In this document: positions 59,736 to 64,000 of the stretch, piece by piece
How the letters are laid out: every line of letters starts with the position of its first letter
Numbering within the stretch: the first letter of the stretch is position 1
Assembly (NCBI GenBank): GCA_029260575.1
Contig: JAJDDB010000004.1
Location: 372,001-436,000, forward strand
From: Phycisphaerales bacterium
GTDB lineage: Bacteria; Planctomycetota; Phycisphaerae; Phycisphaerales; SM1A02
Length of the DNA: 64,000 nt
Direction of reading: 5' to 3'
Notes under the pieces: generated by a model
Databases searched by the model: none
The model's input: only the letters and a program-made list of their open reading frames with translations
What the model was told of the DNA's origin: nothing
Position numbers and translations under genes: made by a program

Positions 59736-60815
59736 ATGAGCACTCTGGAGACACCGGCTGAAATGACCCTTTCCCGACCGACAATTGATCCCGGCAGCAG
59801 GCGCAGCACTGCGATGCTGATCACCGGCGCAGGCGGCGAGGTCGGCCATGGACTGATCAGCGCGCTGCACAACCGCGGCGTACAGAATGTAGTTGCTTTG
59901 GACATTCGCGAACTGCCCGACCTGCAGCGCGAGCAGTGCATGGAAACGCTCGTAGGCGATATCTGTGATCGATCAGTGCTTGAACGTTTGCTGGCGATGT
60001 TTGAAATCACTGAGATCTATCACCTGGCCGCGCTGTTGAGCACGCGTGCAGAATTCACGCCGGAGACGGCGCATGATGTGAACGTCGGCGGCACATTGAA
60101 TCTGCTGCGGCTTGCTGCGGAACAGGCGCGATCGCACGGCCAGCGTGTGAAATTCATTTTTCCCAGCTCGATTGCGGTGTACGGACTTGACACTATTGAA
60201 GCCAAGAACGATGCCGGGGCAGTGGCTGAAGATGCGCACCTTCGACCGCGCACGATGTACGGTTGCAATAAGTTGTACTGCGAGGTTTTGGGCCGGTATT
60301 ACGCTTCGTACTATCGTCAGCTCGCGCAGGACCGTGTACACGATCTGCTGGACTTTCGATGTGTGCGGTATCCCGGATTGATCAGCGCGGACACGCTCCC
60401 GGCGGGCGGGACGAGCGATTTTGCCCCGGAGATGGTGCATGCGGCGGCGGCGGGAAATCCGTATGCGTGTTTTGTGCGCGAGGATACGCGCATTCCGTTC
60501 ATGAGTATGCCGGATGCGACTGATGCGCTGCTCGCGCTTGCAGCAGCGCCGCAGTCGAACCTGTGCCGGCGTGTGTACAACATTGCATCGTTCAGTCCGA
60601 GCGCAGGTGAGTTGCGCGAGCTTGTGTTGCAGCATTTTCCCGATGCGCAGATTACGTTTGAGCCGGACCTTGCCCGGCAGGGGATTGTGGATTCCTGGCC
60701 TGCGGCGCTTGATGATTCAGCTGCACGCAAGGATTGGGGATTTGCGCCGCGCCATGATCTCGGAGCCGCGTTTGAGGAGTATCTCGTGCCGAGGATTCGG
60801 GCACGGTATTCGTGA
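59736..60815 (+). CDS. NAD-dependent epimerase-type L-threonine 3-dehydrogenase
   Basis: 359 residues of the extended SDR superfamily. The cofactor motif is LITGAGGEVGHGL, followed by ALDIRELPD, the active-site FPSSIAVYGL, and YGCNKLYCEVLG with the catalytic Tyr and Lys. A GVIS-like segment appears as RYPGLISADTLPAGGTSDFAPEMVHAA, typical of SDR-type threonine dehydrogenases. It would oxidise threonine to 2-amino-3-oxobutyrate, which the next gene product cleaves. ATG 59736 has GGGAG 8 bases upstream. The threonine assignment rests on these motifs and on the kbl neighbour. Confidence 0.88.
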   Translation: MSTLETPAEMTLSRPTIDPGSRRSTAMLITGAGGEVGHGLISALHNRGVQNVVALDIRELPDLQREQCMETLVGDICDRSVLERLLAMFEITEIYHLAALLSTRAEFTPETAHDVNVGGTLNLLRLAAEQARSHGQRVKFIFPSSIAVYGLDTIEAKNDAGAVAEDAHLRPRTMYGCNKLYCEVLGRYYASYYRQLAQDRVHDLLDFRCVRYPGLISADTLPAGGTSDFAPEMVHAAAAGNPYACFVREDTRIPFMSMPDATDALLALAAAPQSNLCRRVYNIASFSPSAGELRELVLQHFPDAQITFEPDLARQGIVDSWPAALDDSAARKDWGFAPRHDLGAAFEEYLVPRIRARYS

Positions 60816-60873
60816 AAAGGACAGTGTGGCGGGTCGTTGCGCGCTGACGGAAACGTGCTGCTAAACTGTGGGC

Positions 60874-62112
60874 ATGACACGCACAACGACCAGGACGACG
60901 CCTGCGGATGTGTTTTACAACCGCGCTGATGACACGCTGAAAACGCTTGCTGACAGCGGGCAACTCAAAAACCTGCAGATGATCGAAGGGCCGATGGACG
61001 CAACGATCACGCTGCGCGACTACGGCGAGGTTGCGTGTTTTTGTTCCAACAACTATCTCGGGTTGAGTAATCACCCGGATGTGCGCGCAGCAGGCATTGA
61101 GGCAATAGAGAAATACGGTGCGGGCACTGCATCAGTGCGGTTTATCTGCGGGACTTTTACACCGCATGAAACGCTGGAAAAAACGATCGCAAAATTCCTT
61201 GGTGTCGAGGCGGCGTACACGTTCGTTTCCTGCTGGAATGCAAGCGAAGCGATTTTCCCGACGCTTTGTGAGCCGGGCGACATCATCATCAGCGATGAAC
61301 TGAATCACGCGTGCATAATTGATTCGATGCGGCTGACGACGGTGATCAAGAAGGGCGTGCATAAGGCGGTATACAAGCATTCTGACATGAACGATCTGCG
61401 GGCGAAGCTCCAGGCAGCGCAGAACAACGAAGATGTTACCGGCGCGGTGTGGGTCGTCACCGACGGCGTGTTTTCGATGGAAGGCGATATCGCGCATCTC
61501 AAAGACATGCGCGCGCTGTGTGATGAATTCGGCGCGCTGCTGGTGGTTGATGATTCCCACGGAACCGGCGTGATGGGCAAGACCGGCAAGGGCACGCATG
61601 AGTTTCTCGGCCTGGCGGGCAAAGATGTCGATTTCTTCACCGGGACGCTGGGTAAAGCGCTCGGCGGCGGCGCGGGTGGGTACATTGCCGGGCGGAAGCA
61701 GGGTGTGGAATTGGTGGTGCAGCGCGGCCGGCCGACGCTGTTCAGCAATGCGCTGCCGGTGACGGTGGCGTGCAGCGCGAATACCGCAATTGAAATTCTG
61801 ATGAACGAACCGCAGCGTGTGCAGAAGCTGCGGGACAACGTGGCATATGCGCGCAAGGGGTTTCGCGAGATCGGATTTAAAGTGCTCGAGTCGCCGACCG
61901 CGATCTGTCCGATCATTGTGGGCGACACCGCCAAAGCCATTGCGATGAGCAACAAACTGCTGAAGATGGGTGTGTTCGTGATAGGGTTCGGATTTCCGGT
62001 GGTGCCGGAGGGGACTGCGAGGTTGCGGGTGCAGATCAGCGCAGCGCACGAGCGCGAGCATCTGGATCAGTTGATTGATGCGCTGCGGAAGTTGAAGACG
62101 CTGGAGGCGTAA
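60874..62112 (+). CDS. kbl: Glycine C-acetyltransferase (2-amino-3-ketobutyrate CoA ligase)
   Basis: 412 residues, PLP-dependent alpha-oxoamine synthase. FCSNNYLGLSNHPDV, GTASVRFICGTFTPHETLE, the PLP pocket VVDDSHGTGVMG and the Schiff-base lysine in TLGKALGGGAGGY identify Kbl. It cleaves 2-amino-3-oxobutyrate with CoA to glycine and acetyl-CoA. It starts at ATG 60874 (a GTG at 60868 is possible), 58 bases after the dehydrogenase, in the usual tdh-kbl arrangement. Paired hairpin repeats follow its stop. Confidence 0.95.
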   Translation: MTRTTTRTTPADVFYNRADDTLKTLADSGQLKNLQMIEGPMDATITLRDYGEVACFCSNNYLGLSNHPDVRAAGIEAIEKYGAGTASVRFICGTFTPHETLEKTIAKFLGVEAAYTFVSCWNASEAIFPTLCEPGDIIISDELNHACIIDSMRLTTVIKKGVHKAVYKHSDMNDLRAKLQAAQNNEDVTGAVWVVTDGVFSMEGDIAHLKDMRALCDEFGALLVVDDSHGTGVMGKTGKGTHEFLGLAGKDVDFFTGTLGKALGGGAGGYIAGRKQGVELVVQRGRPTLFSNALPVTVACSANTAIEILMNEPQRVQKLRDNVAYARKGFREIGFKVLESPTAICPIIVGDTAKAIAMSNKLLKMGVFVIGFGFPVVPEGTARLRVQISAAHEREHLDQLIDALRKLKTLEA

Positions 62113-62122
62113 TGCGCGATGC

Positions 62123-62181
62123 GACGTTCGAAGAATCGATCTTTGATCGATTGTCGCACTGAAGTGCGACGTGCCGCCGTG
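62123..62181. repeat. Interspersed TGAA-loop hairpin element, copy 2
   Basis: Two adjoining hairpins: AATCGATC (62134-62141) with GATCGATT (62145-62152), loop TTT, and GTCGCAC (62153-62159) with GTGCGAC (62164-62170), loop TGAA. Preceded by GACGTTCGAAGA and followed by CCGCCGTG, both shared with the element at 28352-28408. It lies between convergent kbl and the BtpA gene and could double as a terminator, though no T tract follows. Confidence 0.7.
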
Positions 62182-62200
62182 GCGCGACCGGATGTGGGCT

Positions 62201-63019
62201 TCAGGTCCGAGCGTTTTCCACGGCTTTGACGAGTGCTTTGGCGCGCTTCTTATCCGGAGGGTTGGACCACAGGCCGTCGTGCTTGTACCACGAGCCGACA
62301 ATGAGCGCGTCTGCATAGGCGAAGAGGCAATCGACAGAATCGGGGGTGACGCCTGAGCCAACCACGAGCGGCAAACCGGTGGCAACGCGTGCGGTGCCCA
62401 GGTCATCAATGCGAATCGGTTGGCCGGTCGCCAGGCCGGTAATGATTACACCATCAGCACCGAAGAACTGGGCAGCCTTGGCCATCTCGCCGACATCGAC
62501 ATCGGCAGTCAAAGCATGCGCACTGTGCTTCTTCTTGATGTCGGCGAGAATGCGCACGTTTTCCGCACCGATTGACTTGCGATAGCGCAGGAGCGGGCCA
62601 GCATCTGCATCGTCAATCAAACCTTCATCAGCGACAGATGCAAAAACGAAACCCTCAGCTCGGATGAACTGCGCCTCAGCGGCGTGGGCAACTGCGAGAG
62701 CTGCACGATTTGCCCCGGCGAGAATCTGCACGCCAAAGGGAATGTCGATTGTGCCGCAAACCTTGCAGGCAACTTCGGCCATCACCGCAACAATTTCCGG
62801 GCCGACTTCGCGGCGCAGGTACGGCACATCGTGCATGTTCTCGATGATCAGCGCATCAAAGCCGGCATCGGCGAGCAGTTTCGCTTCATCGACAGCCTGG
62901 GTGACGATCTCGCGCACCGACATTGCATGATTGGGCGTTCCGGGAAGGGCCGAAACATGCACCATGCCGATGAGAGCTTTGTCCCTGCCGAAGATGTCTG
63001 CGGCGGTATGCATGCACAT
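62201..63019 (-). CDS. BtpA/SgcQ-family TIM-barrel protein
   Basis: 272 residues with LIGMVHVSALPGTP near the start, DALIIENMHDVPYLR, FGVQILAGANRAALAVA, FIRAEGFVFASVADEG, ILADIKKKHSAHAL, and DGVIITGLATGQP. These are the conserved strand ends of the BtpA family of (beta-alpha)8 barrels, named for a cyanobacterial photosystem I assembly factor. Outside phototrophs the role is unknown; a sugar-phosphate or nucleoside substrate has been suggested from the related SgcQ. ATG 63019 or the ATG two codons later is the start. It lies 36 bases downstream of the S9 peptidase gene. Confidence 0.9.
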   Translation of the reverse strand: MCMHTAADIFGRDKALIGMVHVSALPGTPNHAMSVREIVTQAVDEAKLLADAGFDALIIENMHDVPYLRREVGPEIVAVMAEVACKVCGTIDIPFGVQILAGANRAALAVAHAAEAQFIRAEGFVFASVADEGLIDDADAGPLLRYRKSIGAENVRILADIKKKHSAHALTADVDVGEMAKAAQFFGADGVIITGLATGQPIRIDDLGTARVATGLPLVVGSGVTPDSVDCLFAYADALIVGSWYKHDGLWSNPPDKKRAKALVKAVENART

Positions 63020-63055
63020 CCATTGTATCAGCCGAATGAGTTGGCGACCGGACTC

Positions 63056-64000
63056 TTACCGCAGGTATTTTTCGTACCAGCCGATGATCTGGTGCAGACG
63101 GTGCAGGCGCATGTCAGGCGGGCCACCACGGCTCATGCCGTGACTTGTTGTACGGGGATAACGCACAAACCGTGTCGGCACGTTGCGAAGTTTCAGTGCG
63201 GTAAAGACCTGTTCTGATTGCTCAATATTGCAGCGGAGATCGCCTTCGCTGTGGATGATGAGTGTGGGTGTGGTTGCCTTGCCGAAGTATTTCAGCGGGC
63301 TTTGTTCCCAGAGCATTTCGGGTTTGTCCCAACTGTTGCCTGGGAAATAGTCATCTGGTGCGCTGGTGTAATCGCTGGAGCCGAACATGCTGTGCAGGTT
63401 GGAGACGCAGCGATCGGTGATTGCGGCTTTGAACTGATCGGTGTGGCCGATGGCCCAGTTGGTCATGTACCCGCCGTAGCTTCCGCCCATGATTGCGGTG
63501 CGTTTGGAATCGACGTTCGGACGTTCGCTCATGAATTTCGCAGCGGCTTGTACATCCGTCCAGTCGGCGGTGCCCCATGCGCCGCGAATTGCGGCGCAGT
63601 GATCACGGCCGTAGCCCTTGCTGCCGCGCGGATTGCTGAAGACGACGACATAGCCTTGCGCTGCGAGTACCTGAAATTCGTGGAAGAAGCCGACGCCGTA
63701 CTGCGCGTGTGGTCCGCCGTGTACTTCGAGTATGCCGGGGTATTTTTTCTTTACACCGTTGGTGTGTGCTGGCGGCAACACGATCCACGTCTGCACCTTG
63801 TGACCGTCTGCAGCGGTAATCCAGTGTTCCTTCACCGTGGCGATGCTGCGGTTTGTAAGCAGGTCACGATTGAAGTCAGTGCGGAGTCTGGGCTTGATTG
63901 CTGTATTGGAAACTGCGGCGACGTACACGTTTGGAAGATGCGTGAAATCGCTGTGCACCAGCGCAATACGTTTGCCGTTTGCGGAGGTGTTGGTCATATC
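63056..64000 (-). CDS. S9-family peptidase (prolyl oligopeptidase/acylaminoacyl-peptidase), 5' truncated
   Basis: The frame is open at the right edge; only the C-terminal 315 or so residues are present. The alpha/beta-hydrolase catalytic domain is complete: YPGILEVHGGPHAQYG, FSNPRGSKGYG, the nucleophile elbow GGSYGGYM, IIHSEGDLRCNIEQSE with the catalytic Asp, and TTSHGMSRGG with the catalytic His. The missing part should be a beta-propeller that restricts access to small peptides; the visible start (NGKRIALVHSDFTHLPNVYV) fits its last blade. Likely periplasmic or cytoplasmic; the leader is not visible. Confidence 0.93.
   Translation of the reverse strand, partial: DMTNTSANGKRIALVHSDFTHLPNVYVAAVSNTAIKPRLRTDFNRDLLTNRSIATVKEHWITAADGHKVQTWIVLPPAHTNGVKKKYPGILEVHGGPHAQYGVGFFHEFQVLAAQGYVVVFSNPRGSKGYGRDHCAAIRGAWGTADWTDVQAAAKFMSERPNVDSKRTAIMGGSYGGYMTNWAIGHTDQFKAAITDRCVSNLHSMFGSSDYTSAPDDYFPGNSWDKPEMLWEQSPLKYFGKATTPTLIIHSEGDLRCNIEQSEQVFTALKLRNVPTRFVRYPRTTSHGMSRGGPPDMRLHRLHQIIGWYEKYLR

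Noticed and set aside
61132-62409. 425-residue minus-strand frame opposite kbl
   Set aside because: It is antisense to an unmistakable glycine C-acetyltransferase and has shadow-like composition.

Overview
The window looks like chromosomal DNA of a planctomycete of the class Phycisphaerae. The main reason is a set of secreted proteins carrying dockerin-like calcium-binding segments of the form DGxVNVFDLLxLLxxWG, a style I associate with that group. Supporting signs are many long secreted proteins of unknown function, a weak and irregular use of Shine-Dalgarno sequences, small operons on alternating strands and moderately high GC. Both ends are cut inside genes (a secreted dockerin protein on the left, an S9 peptidase on the right). 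I see no rRNA, tRNA, CRISPR array, insertion sequence, phage gene or plasmid gene.

Layout. 1-6.1 kb: three secreted proteins, two of which end in nearly identical 61-residue tags. 6.2-12.5 kb: csrA, a NifU-type Fe-S protein, an unusual lipoprotein, an M48 membrane protease, dapF and an M20 peptidase. 12.6-16.9 kb: an arginine/ornithine succinyltransferase-type catabolic operon (aminotransferase, astA, astD), with a ureohydrolase 3 kb further on. 17-24 kb: a DUF4139 protein, a DTSNG-repeat lipoprotein, tilS and a receiver-like protein. 24-32 kb: envelope glycosylation genes (GT39/ArnT-like, GT2, FkbM methyltransferase, EptA-like transferase) interleaved with serS and NAD kinase. 32-42.7 kb: DUF3179, DUF1844, a SurA-like lipoprotein, YraN, a SAF-domain oxidoreductase with rfbD, a large beta-helix dockerin protein and a glycosyltransferase. 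42.8-46 kb: a VWA plus AAA+ ATPase pair. 46-51 kb: peroxiredoxin, a TPR-like lipoprotein and a second member of the secreted helical family seen at 4.4 kb. 51-55 kb: an 1157-residue secreted protein with a strong codon bias and a strong terminator. 55-58 kb: a diguanylate cyclase and a tightly overlapped GT2, LAB_N, rlmN operon. 58-64 kb: an MFS transporter, the threonine-to-glycine pair tdh and kbl, a BtpA-family protein and the S9 peptidase.

The genes mix housekeeping (dapF, serS, tilS, nadK, rlmN, csrA) with cell-envelope construction and secreted surface proteins. Two catabolic modules can be read directly: arginine/ornithine to succinylglutamate, and threonine to glycine plus acetyl-CoA. 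The most unusual signals are the conserved C-terminal tags, the paralogous secreted GESTD family, and a family of interspersed hairpins with a GGA-containing loop whose stems differ by compensatory changes while pairing is kept.
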